The notes beneath the pieces were generated by a model, which saw only the letters and a list, made by a program, of their open reading frames with translations, was not told the DNA's origin and searched no databases. The translations under genes and the position numbers were made by a program. From positions 124,001 through 188,000 of the forward strand of contig NZ_JAFIMU010000009.1 of the NCBI RefSeq assembly GCF_017302985.1: 64,000 bases of DNA, in the 5' to 3' direction. This document shows positions 37,490 through 47,064 of the stretch, piece by piece. The stretch's first letter is position 1; each line of letters starts with the position of its first letter. The DNA is from Corallococcus macrosporus. Lineage in GTDB: Bacteria; Myxococcota; Myxococcia; Myxococcales; Myxococcaceae.

Positions 37490-37663
37490 GGCTCAACTCC
37501 CTTGGGACGCGGGCGGCTGCCGCGGCACGAAGGTACGGAGGTGGAGGCGGGCGCTACACCCCGTGCTCCAGTCCAATGCCTTGTGCGGGCTCCAACCCTT
37601 TCCTCCAGCGCGCGGGGCCCCCAGCTTCTCTCCTGGGACCCATTCACCTGGAGGGATTGCACC

Positions 37664-38062
37664 ATGGCACGCGCCATCATCAAGAAGGCCAACGAGGCGG
37701 ACGAGCGCCGGCCCTTCCTCGCGCACGGAGAGGCCACCGTCCTGAACCTCGGAGCGCTCACGATTGGCCGGGGATATTTCGAGCCCGGCTGGCAATGGTC
37801 GAAGGACGTGAAGCCCATCGCGGGCACGGAGAGCTGCGAGGTGGTCCACACCCTCAGCGTCCTGTCCGGCCGGCTGCACATCCAGATGCGCGACGGCCAG
37901 GAGCTGGACTTGGAGCCGGGTGACGTCGCCTTCGTCCCGGCGGGCCATGACGCCTGGGTCGTGGGGGATGAGCCCTGCCGCGTCGTCGACTTCACTGGCG
38001 CGGAGGAATACGCCCAGGCCCGGACCGGCAAGCAGGAGCCGGAGCAGCCGTCGCTCCAGTAG
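37664..38062 (+). CDS. Cupin-domain protein
   Basis: A 132-residue single-domain protein from the ATG at 37664 with GGAGGG before it. The cupin core runs from about 25 to 115: a strand with LTIGRGYFEPGWQWS, the motif CEVVHTLSVLSGRLHIQMRDG, and the second motif LEPGDVAFVPAGHDAWVVGD. The usual first-motif histidine pair (HxH) is reduced to one His, so metal binding may be altered. Small cupins serve many roles, from enzymes to sugar-binding sensors. No neighbour suggests a pathway. It is divergent from the RNase T2 gene. Confidence 0.8.
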   Translation: MARAIIKKANEADERRPFLAHGEATVLNLGALTIGRGYFEPGWQWSKDVKPIAGTESCEVVHTLSVLSGRLHIQMRDGQELDLEPGDVAFVPAGHDAWVVGDEPCRVVDFTGAEEYAQARTGKQEPEQPSLQ

Positions 38063-38077
38063 CCCGGGTGCGGCGCT

Positions 38078-39865
38078 TCAGCGGATGCCCAGCCGCGCCA
38101 GCAGCGTGTCCACCATGCCGCTGACGCGGAATTGATCCATCCAGTCATCCACCCGGGTCAGCCCCGTGACGGTCGCGAACCGGCGCAGCACGTCCGAGGC
38201 CTGGAGCGCGGTGCGCAGGCCGAGCAGCTCGAAGACGTGCGGGCGTTCGCGCTCATACAGCTCCGCGTCCAGGCGCTTCCACGGCTCCAGCCACGCCGGC
38301 TCCTCCAGCGGCCACACGTCCGCGTGGCGGGCCCGCGAGCCCGTCCGGTCGAGGATGGCATTGACCGCGCGGCGGCCCGCCTCGCACGCCCCCTCCATGG
38401 AGGCCAGGTCCGTGTGCGTGCGGACGAAGTCCCCCGCGAGACAGAGATTAGGAATGGCGCACGCGGCCTCCGGACGCGTGTCCCAGGAGCCCGGTGGGTG
38501 GACCAGCAGGCCGGAGGTGTTGCGCGGCGGCAGCCCGCGGCCGTAGTCCAGGTCCGCGTCCAGGTGGAAGGAGTGCAGCAGCTCGTCGGTCAGCACCTGC
38601 TCCTCCGCGTCCCGGCCGTTGAGCGCCGCCTTGAGCTGTCCCCAGACCTCTGTCTTCAGCTCCTCCGGCGTGCAGTCCTTCGCGCGCTTCGGCACGAACG
38701 TGCCGGGCGTATTCCAATCCGAGATGTCCACGGACAGCAGCCCGCCCACCTGCCCGTCCCCGAACTGGCGGCGGAACAGCCCCAGCTCGCGCCAGAACTG
38801 CGGCTGCGAGATGGACGTCAGCGCCCACGGCGAGTCTGGATAGAAGGTGTGGCCCCGGACCAGCGGCACGTCCTCGTAGAGGAAGAACTGCATCCCCACC
38901 ATCCACGACACCAGTTGCTCCACGTCCGCCGCGCGCAGCCGCGCCAGCGCCGGGTCCAACGCGGCCAGCTCCGGCGTGATGAGCGCATGCGCCGCCTCCA
39001 GCGGCACCGCGAGCACGTAGTGGTCCGCGGCGCGTGACTCGCCGTTGGCGAAGCGCACCCGGGAAATGCGCCCGCCCTCGACGTCGAACCCGGAGCAGGG
39101 CACGCCCGCGTGGAATTGCACGCCCAGCGAGCGCAGGTGGGCAACCCAGGGGTCGAGCCACATCTGGCTGGTGGGCCCGCCCATCGTCCGGTCGTTGTTC
39201 ACCCCGCTCTGCGCGAAGTCGAGGATGAGCTGCATGGAGATGGTGCCAAGGGTCCGCGCGGAGCCCCGCCGTGGATCCATGGCCACCATCGTGCGGGGGA
39301 CGGCCCGCAGCAGCCGCTGGAGCTTGGGCGAGTACAAATCCCCCTGGCAGTAGTCCCACCAGGAGAGCCGCTCATACTGGCCAAACCGGCGAGCATCACT
39401 GGATGAAAGGAATTGCAGGATCTTGAGGCCGTGCAGGCTGGCGTCGGCCGTGTCGATGTCCAGCTTCTGGAAGAACAGCTCCAGCGCCTCCACGACGTCG
39501 TAGGGCTTGTCGAGCTTGCGGCGCGAGAACCGGTACCACGTGTCCTCGTCCACCATCGCGATGGCGCTCTCCGTGGTGGCCTTGAGGCGCTGCTCCACGG
39601 TGGGCGTGGCCTGGCCGGGCACCGCGGGCGTGCGCTGCATCTGGTCGATGACGTGGCGGTAGAAGCGCGGGTAGAAGCGGAAGCCGTGCTCGCCCGGCAG
39701 GTCGCGCCGCCCCTCCGTCCCCGTCCCGGGCACCGGCTGCGAGCGGGCCTTGCCGCCCCAGCTCGTCCGCGTGTCGTGCACGTGGACCTCGAAGCCGCGC
39801 TCCACCAGCTCGTGCGCGGCCGTCAGGCCCGCGACGCCTCCTCCCACCACGATGACGCTGGGCAT
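38078..39865 (-). CDS. FAD-dependent oxidoreductase, hydroxysqualene dehydroxylase-like
   Basis: A 595-residue flavoprotein from the ATG at 39865. The N-terminal VIVVGGGVAGLTAAHELV (4-21) is a dinucleotide-binding fold. LPGEHGFRFYPRFYRHV (about 55-71) and a C-terminal NLCLAGDFVRTHTDLASMEG segment, with a flavin-binding GD, are typical of the desaturase/amine-oxidase family that includes hydroxysqualene dehydroxylases of actinobacteria. I therefore favour an isoprenoid substrate. A squalene-synthase-like gene lies about 4 kb away, but the two are not in one operon. A carotenoid or other amine-oxidase-type role is the alternative. A perfect inverted repeat lies 52 bases upstream. Confidence 0.7.
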   Translation of the reverse strand: MPSVIVVGGGVAGLTAAHELVERGFEVHVHDTRTSWGGKARSQPVPGTGTEGRRDLPGEHGFRFYPRFYRHVIDQMQRTPAVPGQATPTVEQRLKATTESAIAMVDEDTWYRFSRRKLDKPYDVVEALELFFQKLDIDTADASLHGLKILQFLSSSDARRFGQYERLSWWDYCQGDLYSPKLQRLLRAVPRTMVAMDPRRGSARTLGTISMQLILDFAQSGVNNDRTMGGPTSQMWLDPWVAHLRSLGVQFHAGVPCSGFDVEGGRISRVRFANGESRAADHYVLAVPLEAAHALITPELAALDPALARLRAADVEQLVSWMVGMQFFLYEDVPLVRGHTFYPDSPWALTSISQPQFWRELGLFRRQFGDGQVGGLLSVDISDWNTPGTFVPKRAKDCTPEELKTEVWGQLKAALNGRDAEEQVLTDELLHSFHLDADLDYGRGLPPRNTSGLLVHPPGSWDTRPEAACAIPNLCLAGDFVRTHTDLASMEGACEAGRRAVNAILDRTGSRARHADVWPLEEPAWLEPWKRLDAELYERERPHVFELLGLRTALQASDVLRRFATVTGLTRVDDWMDQFRVSGMVDTLLARLGIR

Positions 39866-40302
39866 GCAGCACCTCCGGCGGTTCGACCTCCGCGGCGGAA
39901 AGCGTCGCGCACGCCCCCGGGGTGTCCACATCACCCCGGAGCACGAGTGCGATGTCTGGGATGAACAGAGGAGACGCAGTGTGTCGGGTGTGGAAGGGAT
40001 TGAATCATGTAACTCCGGAGAGATGAGACGCCCTCTCCCGGGAGACAGCGTTCGCACGACCTGGGACGTCCTGTCTCTCGGCCAGCCCTCGGTTCCCTGC
40101 TGATTCCAACTATGCGTGAAATCACCTGTGCCATTGTTTCTTTTTGTATGTTTCGATACTGTTGACTTCTCGATTGATTCCTCGCCTGAGGGTCGGCCCA
40201 CCTTCACGGCAATGCCTTGCATCTTGAGGAAGGGGGGCGTGTGTCGCTGTTCCTGAAGGACCCTCCACCCATCCCCATACGTGTGCTGACTCCCTCGCCC
40301 TC
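39866..40302. other. 437-base divergent intergenic region, AT-rich
   Basis: The gap between the oxidoreductase and cheA holds no supported gene. It contains the inverted repeat at 39917-39939, a perfect palindrome TCTCCCGGGAGA at 40034-40045, and a block at about 40105-40180 that is unusually AT-rich for this genome. That block includes TTGACT (40162-40167), a possible -35 element toward cheA, but no good -10 sequence follows. It is the likely promoter region for both flanking units. Confidence 0.5.
39917..39939. promoter_or_regulatory. Perfect inverted repeat upstream of the FAD oxidoreductase
   Basis: CCGGGGTG (39917-39924) and CACCCCGG (39932-39939) are perfect 8-base arms around TCCACAT. 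The site lies 52 bases upstream of the start at 39865, where a repressor or activator would act. Confidence 0.5.
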
Positions 40303-42033
40303 GTGGGGCGGAAGGTGACGACAGGACCGGGGGACGTGACGTCGGATACCGCCGCGGAATGGCAGAAGGTGCTGGCCGTCTTCGCGGATGAAGCGGAGGG
40401 CCTGGTCGCCTCCATGGAAGAGAACCTCATCGCGCTCGAGGTCTCTCCGGCGGAAGGACTGCTCCAGGACATCCTGCGCGGGGCCCACACGCTCAAGGGC
40501 GCGGCGGCGTCGCTCGGCTTCCAGGCCGTGACGGACTACACGCACGGCGTCGAGGACCTGCTCCAGGCCTTGATTGACGGGCGCCTCGAGCCCGACGAGA
40601 CGCGGGTGTCGCTGCTGCTCGCCGCGGTGGACCACCTGCGCGACCTGTCCCGCGCGTCGCTCGCGGGCGTGGACTCGCTGGGCGCGGTGCACCAGGCCCA
40701 CCTGGTCCGGCTGCGCGAGGGCATCGTCGCGGGCGCTCCCATGGAGGCGCCGCCCATCCCCACCGGCCTGCCGCGCCTGCCGGAGGGGCGGACCACGGCG
40801 CGAAGCCGTGCGCGCATGGATTTGGAGCGCCTGGACCGCATCGTCACGCTCACCGCGGAGCTGTCCGTGGCGCGCGGACGCATGGCGCAGTTCCTGGCCC
40901 GCGCGGAGGAGTCCGGGGCCAGTTGGGAGGACGCGCTCAACCAGCAGCGGGAGATGGATCCGCTCTTCGAGGCGCTCCAGGAAGAGGTGATGAAGGTGCG
41001 GATGGTCCCGGTGGGGCCGCTGTTCCGCCAGCACCTGCGCACCGTGCGCGACCTGGCCCGCTCCCAGCAGAAGCTGGCCCAACTGGAGCTGGAGGGCGAG
41101 GACGCCACGCTGGACACCGCGGTGCTGGACGCGCTGCGCGACCCGCTGCTCCACCTGCTGCGCAACGCGCTGGACCACGGCATCGAGACGCCGGACGAGC
41201 GCCGCGCCGCGGGCAAGGACCCCCGGGGCCGCCTGCGGCTCAAGGCCTACCATGACGCCGGCAGCGTGGTGGTGGAGCTGTCCGACGACGGCCGGGGCAT
41301 CCAGCGCGAACGCGTGCGCGAGCGCGCGCGGCAGAAGGGCCTGGTGGCGGCGCCCGAGCGGCTTCGCGACGACGAACTGCTGCGCCTCATCTTCGAGCCC
41401 GGCTTCTCCACCGCCACCGAGGTGACGGAGCTGTCCGGCCGCGGCGTGGGCATGGACGTGGTGCGCCGGGACATCGAGGCCCTGCGCGGGTCCGTCGCCA
41501 TCCACAGCCAGGAGGGGCAGGGCACCACGCTGACCTTGCGGCTGCCGCTCACGCTCGCCGTCATCCAGGGCTTCGCCATGGGCGTGGGGGACCAGGTGTA
41601 CGTCGTCCCCATCGAGGGCGTGCAGGAGTGCATGGAGGTCCCCGCCGAGGAGCGCACCGCGGAGTCCTCCGGAGTGCTGTCGTTGCGTGGCCAGCCGCTG
41701 CCGTACCTGCGGCTTCGCCAGGTCTTCTCCCTGGGTGGCGGCACGCCGGCCCGGGAGAACGTGGTCGTCCTCAAGCACCCGGACGGCGTCATCGGGCTGG
41801 CGGTGGATGAGCTCCAGGGCGAGGGCCAGCGCGTCATCCGCCCCCTGGGGCGCCTCTTCCAGGGCATCCCCGGCATCTCCGGCTCCACCATCCTGGGAGA
41901 CGGCCGCGTGGGGCTGTTGCTGGACACGCCCGCGCTGGTGCGCAGGGCCATCCTCCACGCCTCCGCCTCCGCGGTCAGTCCTCCCGCGCCCCTGGAAACC
42001 CCTTCCCCCACGAACGCCCCCCGGCCGTCGTAG
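40303..42033 (+). CDS. cheA: CheA-type chemotaxis histidine kinase, no P2 domain
   Basis: About 576 residues; start at GTG 40303, with in-frame GTGs at 40315 and 40336 as alternatives. P1 (HPt) carries H62 in [11 protein letters not shown]. After a short Pro-rich linker comes the dimerisation P3 region ([16 protein letters not shown]), the P4 ATPase ([46 protein letters not shown]) and the CheW-like P5 domain. The linker of about 40 residues leaves no room for a P2 domain, which normally docks CheY and CheB. It heads an operon cheA-mcp-cheW-cheR; no cheY or cheB is present, so the phosphate acceptor must be elsewhere. Confidence 0.93.
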   Translation: MGRKVTTGPGDVTSDTAAEWQKVLAVFADEAEGLVASMEENLIALEVSPAEGLLQDILRGAHTLKGAAASLGFQAVTDYTHGVEDLLQALIDGRLEPDETRVSLLLAAVDHLRDLSRASLAGVDSLGAVHQAHLVRLREGIVAGAPMEAPPIPTGLPRLPEGRTTARSRARMDLERLDRIVTLTAELSVARGRMAQFLARAEESGASWEDALNQQREMDPLFEALQEEVMKVRMVPVGPLFRQHLRTVRDLARSQQKLAQLELEGEDATLDTAVLDALRDPLLHLLRNALDHGIETPDERRAAGKDPRGRLRLKAYHDAGSVVVELSDDGRGIQRERVRERARQKGLVAAPERLRDDELLRLIFEPGFSTATEVTELSGRGVGMDVVRRDIEALRGSVAIHSQEGQGTTLTLRLPLTLAVIQGFAMGVGDQVYVVPIEGVQECMEVPAEERTAESSGVLSLRGQPLPYLRLRQVFSLGGGTPARENVVVLKHPDGVIGLAVDELQGEGQRVIRPLGRLFQGIPGISGSTILGDGRVGLLLDTPALVRRAILHASASAVSPPAPLETPSPTNAPRPS

Positions 42034-42062
42034 CGGTCCGTCGCCCTACCGGAGTTGTCACC

Positions 42063-43754
42063 ATGTTCAACAATCTGAGCATCACGGCGAAGCTCACGCT
42101 CGCCTTCAGCGCGATGGTCGCCATCATCATCGCGCTGGTCGTGGTCGTGTACACGACCATCATCAAGGTCTCCGTCACCGCCCTGGGCGACACCGAAAGC
42201 CAGAAGGTGCTCATCGCCGTGCGCACGCTGGAGGGGGACATGGCCGACCTGGAGACGGGCCAGCGCGGCTTCCTCATCACCGGCGACGACAAGTTCCTGG
42301 AGCCCTACAGCATGGCCCGGGTGAGCGTGACCCAGAGCCTGGACAACATCCGCCAGCTCACCCAGAGCGACCACCGCCAGCAGGAGCGCCAGCAGGAGAT
42401 CCGCGACCTGTTGCAGCAGTGGATCTCCCAGCACCTGGAGCCGCTCATCGCCCAGCGCCGCGAGGTCACCGCGGGCCGTGGTGAGCTGGCGCAGCTCATC
42501 GCGGTGGAGCAGTCCGCGCGCGGCAAGCAGACCGCGGACCGCATCCGCATGCAGCTCACCAAGCTGGCGGACGACGAGACGGCCCTGCTGGCCGAGCGCT
42601 CCGCCCGCACCGCGGGCATGGTGGAGGACCTGTACGACACCATCATCATGGGCGGCATCCTGGGCGTGGTGCTCGCGGCCCTGCTGTCCTACTTCCTCAC
42701 CCGCAGCATCGTGCAGCCGCTGGCGGAGGCCGTGCAGGTGACGGCGCAGGTGACGGCGGGCGACCTCACGGCGAACATCGTCACGCGGGGCACCGACGAG
42801 ACGGGCCGGATGATGGGCAGCATGCGGGACATGATCCAGCGGCTGTCGGGCGTCATCAGCGAGGTGCGCGGCGCCGCGGGCTCGCTGTCGTCCGCGTCCC
42901 TCCAGGTGGCGTCCGCCGCGCAGGGGCTGTCGCAGGGCACCAGCTCCCAGGCGGCCTCCGTGGAGGAGACCACCGCCAGCCTGGAGCAGCTCAACGTGAG
43001 CATCCGCCAGAACTCGGAGAACAGCCGGGAGATGGAGCAGACGGCCCTCAAGGGCGCCCGCGACGCGGAGGAGAGCGGCCGCGCGGTGAAGGAGACCGTG
43101 GAGGCGATGAACGCCATCGCGGAGCGCATCTCCATCGTGGAGGAGATCGCCTACCAGACGAACCTGCTGGCGCTGAACGCCGCCGTGGAGGCCGCGCGCG
43201 CCGGTGAGCACGGCCGGGGCTTCTCCGTCGTGGCCACGGAGGTGCGCAAGCTGGCGGAGCGCAGCCAGAAAGCGGCGAAGGAGATTGGTGGCCTGGCCAC
43301 CTCCAGCGTGAAGGTCGCCGAGCGCAGCGGCCAGCTGCTGACGGAGCTGGTGCCCGCCATCCGCCGCACGTCGGAGCTGGTGCAGCAGGTGACCAACGCC
43401 TCGCGCGAGCAGTCCGTCGGCGTGTCGCAGATGAACCGCGCCATGACGCAGGTGGATCAGGTCACCCAGCGCAACGCGTCCGCCGCGGAGGAGCTGTCCT
43501 CCACCGCCGAGGAGATGGCCACCCAGGCGGAGTCCCTCCTGCAGATGATGACCTTCTTCCGGCTCACGGAGGGCTTCAGCTTCAACCACCACGCCGCGCC
43601 GCGCGCTCCGGCGCCCCGGCTGCCGGCCTCGCCCGCCCGAGGGCTCCAGGCGGCGGCGCAGGGGGCGCTGGGCAGCGCGTCCACGCCCACGGCGCTGTCC
43701 CGGCTCCAGAACGGCGCGGAAGCGCCGGCCCCCCATGACTTCCAGCGGTTCTAG
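42063..43754 (+). CDS. Methyl-accepting chemotaxis protein (CHASE3-like sensor)
   Basis: A 563-residue receptor. TM1 is at about 10-33 ([20 protein letters not shown]). The extracytoplasmic domain contains [19 protein letters not shown], a CHASE3 hallmark. TM2 is at about 195-218 ([17 protein letters not shown]), followed by HAMP ([17 protein letters not shown]). The signalling tip [27 protein letters not shown] is the MCP hairpin. The C-terminus ends in an Ala/Pro-rich tail without the CheR-tethering pentapeptide. It lies between cheA and cheW, and is the dedicated receptor of this system. The ligand is unknown. Confidence 0.95.
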   Translation: MFNNLSITAKLTLAFSAMVAIIIALVVVVYTTIIKVSVTALGDTESQKVLIAVRTLEGDMADLETGQRGFLITGDDKFLEPYSMARVSVTQSLDNIRQLTQSDHRQQERQQEIRDLLQQWISQHLEPLIAQRREVTAGRGELAQLIAVEQSARGKQTADRIRMQLTKLADDETALLAERSARTAGMVEDLYDTIIMGGILGVVLAALLSYFLTRSIVQPLAEAVQVTAQVTAGDLTANIVTRGTDETGRMMGSMRDMIQRLSGVISEVRGAAGSLSSASLQVASAAQGLSQGTSSQAASVEETTASLEQLNVSIRQNSENSREMEQTALKGARDAEESGRAVKETVEAMNAIAERISIVEEIAYQTNLLALNAAVEAARAGEHGRGFSVVATEVRKLAERSQKAAKEIGGLATSSVKVAERSGQLLTELVPAIRRTSELVQQVTNASREQSVGVSQMNRAMTQVDQVTQRNASAAEELSSTAEEMATQAESLLQMMTFFRLTEGFSFNHHAAPRAPAPRLPASPARGLQAAAQGALGSASTPTALSRLQNGAEAPAPHDFQRF

Positions 43755-43769
43755 GAAGGAGCGCGCACC

Positions 43770-44330
43770 ATGAACCCTTCCAGCGAACCGGGCGGCGGCA
43801 GGTCCAGCTACCTGAGCTTCATGCTCGCGGGCGAGGAGTACGCCGTGGGCCTCCTGCGGGTGCGGGAGATCATCGAGTACCGCCCCGTCACGCGCGTGCC
43901 GGGCATGCCCGCGGCCGTGCAGGGCGTCATCAACCTGCGCGGCAGCGTGGTGCCCGTCGTGGACCTCGCGGTGAAGTTCGGGCTGCCGCCCCGGCCCATT
44001 ACGCGCTGGTCCTGCTTCGTCATCGTGGAGGTGGCGCTCGACGGCCAGCAGACGGTGCTGGGGCTGCTCACGGACACCGTGCGCGAGGTCCTGGAGCTGG
44101 GCCCCGACGAAATCGAGCCGCCGCCGGCCTTCGGCACGCGCGTGCGGCTGGAGTTCCTCCGGGGCATGGGCCGCCACAACGACGCGTTCATCCTGCTCTT
44201 GGACCTGGACCGGCTCCTGTCGCTGGAGGAGCTGCTCAAGCTGACGGCCGCCTCCGAGGAGGCCCCGTCCGCCGCGCCGTCGCAGCCCGCGGCGGCACCG
44301 CCGGCCCCGGAAGCGTCAGGCAACGGGTGA
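43770..44330 (+). CDS. cheW: CheW chemotaxis coupling protein
   Basis: A 186-residue protein with a CheW fold: YLSFMLAGEEYAVGLLRVRE, a V-G(M)P--VQGVINLRGSVVPVVDL segment (residues about 40-70) and LGLLTDTVREVLEL with ISS-type C-terminal half. It links the receptor to CheA at the membrane. The C-terminal ~30 residues are Ala/Pro-rich and dispensable in other members. It starts 15 bases after the mcp gene and ends five bases before cheR, fitting one operon. Confidence 0.93.
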   Translation: MNPSSEPGGGRSSYLSFMLAGEEYAVGLLRVREIIEYRPVTRVPGMPAAVQGVINLRGSVVPVVDLAVKFGLPPRPITRWSCFVIVEVALDGQQTVLGLLTDTVREVLELGPDEIEPPPAFGTRVRLEFLRGMGRHNDAFILLLDLDRLLSLEELLKLTAASEEAPSAAPSQPAAAPPAPEASGNG

Positions 44331-44334
44331 GGGG

Positions 44335-45228
44335 ATGAGCGGGCAGGACCCCTGGCCCTCGGTGCTGCCTCCGGCGCTGTCGCGCTCGGAGCTGGCGCTG
44401 TTCCAGAGCCTGGTGGAGGCGGAGGCCGGCATCCACCTGTCGTCGGCCAAGAGCGCGCTGGTGGCGAACCGGCTGTCGCGGCGCCTGCGCGAGCTGGGGC
44501 TGACGTCCTTCGCCGCGTACCACGCGCATGTCACCTCGCGCGGGAACGAGGCGGAGAAGGTGCGGATGCTCGACAGCCTCTGCACCCACGAGACGTCCTT
44601 CTTCCGCGAGCCCCGGCACTTCGAGCTCCTGCGGGACCACGTCTTCCCGGAGTGGGCCGTGCAGGCGGCGCAGGGCAAGCGGCCCCGGAGCATCCGCGTC
44701 TGGAGCGCAGGGTGCTCCACGGGGGAGGAGCCGTACTCGCTGGCGATGGAGATGCTGGAGGCGTTCCCCAAGGGCTCCGGCTGGAGCCTGGAGGTCGTCG
44801 CCACGGACCTGTCCACCTGGGCGGTGAAGCGCGCGGAGGAGGGCCTCTGGAGCATCGAGCGGGCCCGGAGCATCCCGCCGGTGCTGCTACGCAAGTACAT
44901 GCTCAAGGGCGTGCGCACCCAGGAGGGGCTGATGACGGCGGGGCCGGAGCTGCGCCAGTTCATGCGCTTCGCGCGCGCGAACCTGCACGCGCCGGCCACC
45001 TGGCCGCTGGGGCCCTTCGACATCATCTTCTGCCGCAACGTGCTCATCTACTTCGGCACGGAGGCCCGGACGCGCGTCATCCAGGGGCTGCTGTCCCGGC
45101 TGCCGGAGACGGGCTACTTCTTCCTGGGCCACGCGGAGAGCCTGATTGGCATCACCGCCTCCGCGCGCTCCGTGAGCGCGAACGTCTACACGCCGCGCCC
45201 GGGACCGCCGCTGCCGTCGCGCGAGTAG
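44335..45228 (+). CDS. cheR: CheR chemotaxis methyltransferase
   Basis: A 297-residue protein from the ATG at 44335, with GAGGGG before it. The N-terminal helical part (about 20-95: ALFQSLVEAEAGIHLSSAKS) precedes the SAM-binding domain with RVWSAGCSTGEEPYSLAMEM (about 120-140), VVATDLSTWAVKRAEEG and IIFCRNVLIYFG. These are CheR hallmarks. It methylates glutamates of the adjacent MCP. No cheB methylesterase is in the operon, so adaptation would rely on another system or be one-way. Confidence 0.95.
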   Translation: MSGQDPWPSVLPPALSRSELALFQSLVEAEAGIHLSSAKSALVANRLSRRLRELGLTSFAAYHAHVTSRGNEAEKVRMLDSLCTHETSFFREPRHFELLRDHVFPEWAVQAAQGKRPRSIRVWSAGCSTGEEPYSLAMEMLEAFPKGSGWSLEVVATDLSTWAVKRAEEGLWSIERARSIPPVLLRKYMLKGVRTQEGLMTAGPELRQFMRFARANLHAPATWPLGPFDIIFCRNVLIYFGTEARTRVIQGLLSRLPETGYFFLGHAESLIGITASARSVSANVYTPRPGPPLPSRE

Positions 45229-45311
45229 CGGTGCGCCGCTCTCCATTTCCGGAAAGCAGGTGTCCGCCGCTTGCCGTTGTTGCGTGAGCGGCCGGCGCCC
45301 ATCCTTGCGCC

Positions 45312-46100
45312 ATGAAACCTTTTGATTTCGCGGGCAGGACGGTGCTGGTGACAGGGGCGTCCATGGGCATTGGCGAGCAGTTCGCCCGGCAGTTGTCACG
45401 GCGGGGCGCCACGCTGGTGCTGGTGGCCCGGAGCGAGGCGAAGCTGGAGGCGCTCGCTTTGGAGCTGGGCAACGCACACGTCCTCCCGGCGGACCTGACC
45501 GCTCCGGGCGCACCCCAGCGGCTCCTCGAAGCGGTCCGTGCGAAGGGGCTCGAAGTCGACGTCCTGGTGAGCAACGCGGGCTACGGGCTCCACGGTGGCT
45601 TCGAGGTCCTGCCCTTGAAGGACCAGCTCGGGCAGATCGACCTCAACGTCCATGCGCTCGTGGAGCTGACGCACGTCTTCCTTCCCATGCTGGAGCGCCG
45701 GCAGGGCGGCGTCATCCACGTGGCCTCGATGGCCGCGTACCAGCCGACGCCGTACATGGCGGTGTATGGGGCGACGAAGGCGTTTGTCCTGTCCTTCAGC
45801 GAAGCGCTCTGGGCGGAGTACCGCGCTCGTGGCGTCCGGGTGCTCTGCCTTTCGCCGGGCGCGACGGACACGCCGTTCTTCGAGCGGTCGGGAGAGGGGG
45901 CTTCGCCAGGACACAAGGCCCGGCCCGAGGACGTGGTGGCGGTGGGGCTGACGGCATTCATCGCCGGGCGCTCGTCGGTGATTCATGGCCTGGGCAACCG
46001 GCTCGCGTCCTTCGCCACCCGGTTCTTCTCCCGGGAGTTGAGCGCGAAGGCCATTGCGCGGATGACCCGGCCGAAGACGCCCGCGCTCCCGGCGACCTAG
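45312..46100 (+). CDS. SDR-family oxidoreductase
   Basis: A 262-residue short-chain dehydrogenase. TGASMGIG (about 14-21) is the NAD(P)-binding loop, NAG at about 90-92 is conserved, and Ser plus YGATK (about 155-159) supply the catalytic tetrad, with Tyr and Lys intact. LSPGATDTPFF follows, which resembles DltE/YqjQ-type SDRs that act on lipid-like or unknown substrates. A short hydrophobic C-terminal part (residues about 220-250) may associate with the membrane. It sits after the che operon and before a frameshifted LysR gene, 14 bases downstream. Confidence 0.85.
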   Translation: MKPFDFAGRTVLVTGASMGIGEQFARQLSRRGATLVLVARSEAKLEALALELGNAHVLPADLTAPGAPQRLLEAVRAKGLEVDVLVSNAGYGLHGGFEVLPLKDQLGQIDLNVHALVELTHVFLPMLERRQGGVIHVASMAAYQPTPYMAVYGATKAFVLSFSEALWAEYRARGVRVLCLSPGATDTPFFERSGEGASPGHKARPEDVVAVGLTAFIAGRSSVIHGLGNRLASFATRFFSRELSAKAIARMTRPKTPALPAT

Positions 46101-46114
46101 AGTGCTGCCCACGC

Positions 46115-47046
46115 ATGGAAAACAAGACTCCCGCGTGGGATGACCTCCGCGTCCTGCTCGAGGTGCATCGGGCAGGCAGCTTCCTCGCCGCGGGACTCCG
46201 GCTGGGCCTGTCCACCTCCACGGTGGCACGGCGCATCGGTGCGCTGGAGAAGGACCTGGGGCGCCCGCTGGTCCATCGCACGTCGCAGGGCGTCTGGCTG
46301 GAGAAGGAAGCCCTGGAGCTCATCGCGCTGGCGGAGCACTTCGAGCAGGCGCTTCGCGCGCACCGGCGTGATGAAGGGGGAAGCTCTCCCTACGCGGGCC
46401 GGATCCGCATCTCGCTTCCGGATGGCTTCCTGACCGGCGCGGCGGAGGCGGCCACCCGCTTCCGGCGGCTGCATCCGGAGACGCTCATCGAGGTCATCTC
46501 GGAGCTCCGCTTCGTGGACCTGTCCTCCCGCGAAGCGGACATCGGTGTGCGAGGCGGCCGGTGCTCATCGACAAGCCCCTGGGCGACGTCGTGAGCGGCC
46601 TCTACGCGAGCGAGGACTACCTCCAGCGATTCCTTCCCAAGCGGTTCCTGGGAGCGGACGACTACCGGGAGCAGGACTTCGTCGTCGAGGACGAGACGCC
46701 TCGTGGGAAGGGCCCCTCGCAGTGGTTGATCCAGCGGGGTGCTACGCGGTTTCCCTTCCGCTCGAACTCACACGAGGCGCGGCTGCACGCGGCGAAGGGC
46801 GGCATGGGGCTGGTCCTGCTCGGGGTCGGAGCGGAGAAGGCGCATCCGGAGTTGAGCCGGGTGCGGCTGGAGACCCCGCTGCCGTCGCTCCGCTTCTACC
46901 TCACGATGCACAAGGACCTGCGCAAGGTGCCGCGCATCCGGGCGTTCGCGGCGACCTTCGAGGCCGTGTTCGCGGAGTACCTGGCCGCGCAGGCCGAAGC
47001 GGAGGCACCGCCACGCTCGAAGAGGCCGCGTCCCCGGGCGCGCTAA
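46115..47046 (+). pseudogene. LysR-family regulator broken by a frameshift
   Basis: The first frame (46115-46594) gives a normal LysR start: a helix-turn-helix (VHRAGSFLAAGLRLGLST, about 17-34) and the beginning of the effector domain, ending at ADIGVRGGR. The remainder (PVLIDKPLGDVVSGLYA...) continues in another frame from about 46559 to the stop at 47046, with all the usual effector-domain features. A net one-base loss or two-base gain around 46550-46563 explains this. Together they would make a regulator of about 310 residues. It is either a true pseudogene or a sequencing error; no slippery heptamer is present, so programmed frameshifting is unlikely. Confidence 0.85.
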
Positions 47047-47064
47047 TGGCAGGATTGATTCCTC

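Noticed and set aside
40114-40133. A sigma-54-like sequence (TGGCAC) on the minus strand upstream of the FAD oxidoreductase
   Set aside because: The -12 GC element is absent at the required distance, so it does not fit the -24/-12 consensus.
46545-46600. Programmed ribosomal frameshifting in the LysR gene
   Set aside because: No slippery heptamer or downstream structure is evident at the junction; a mutation or a sequence error is simpler.
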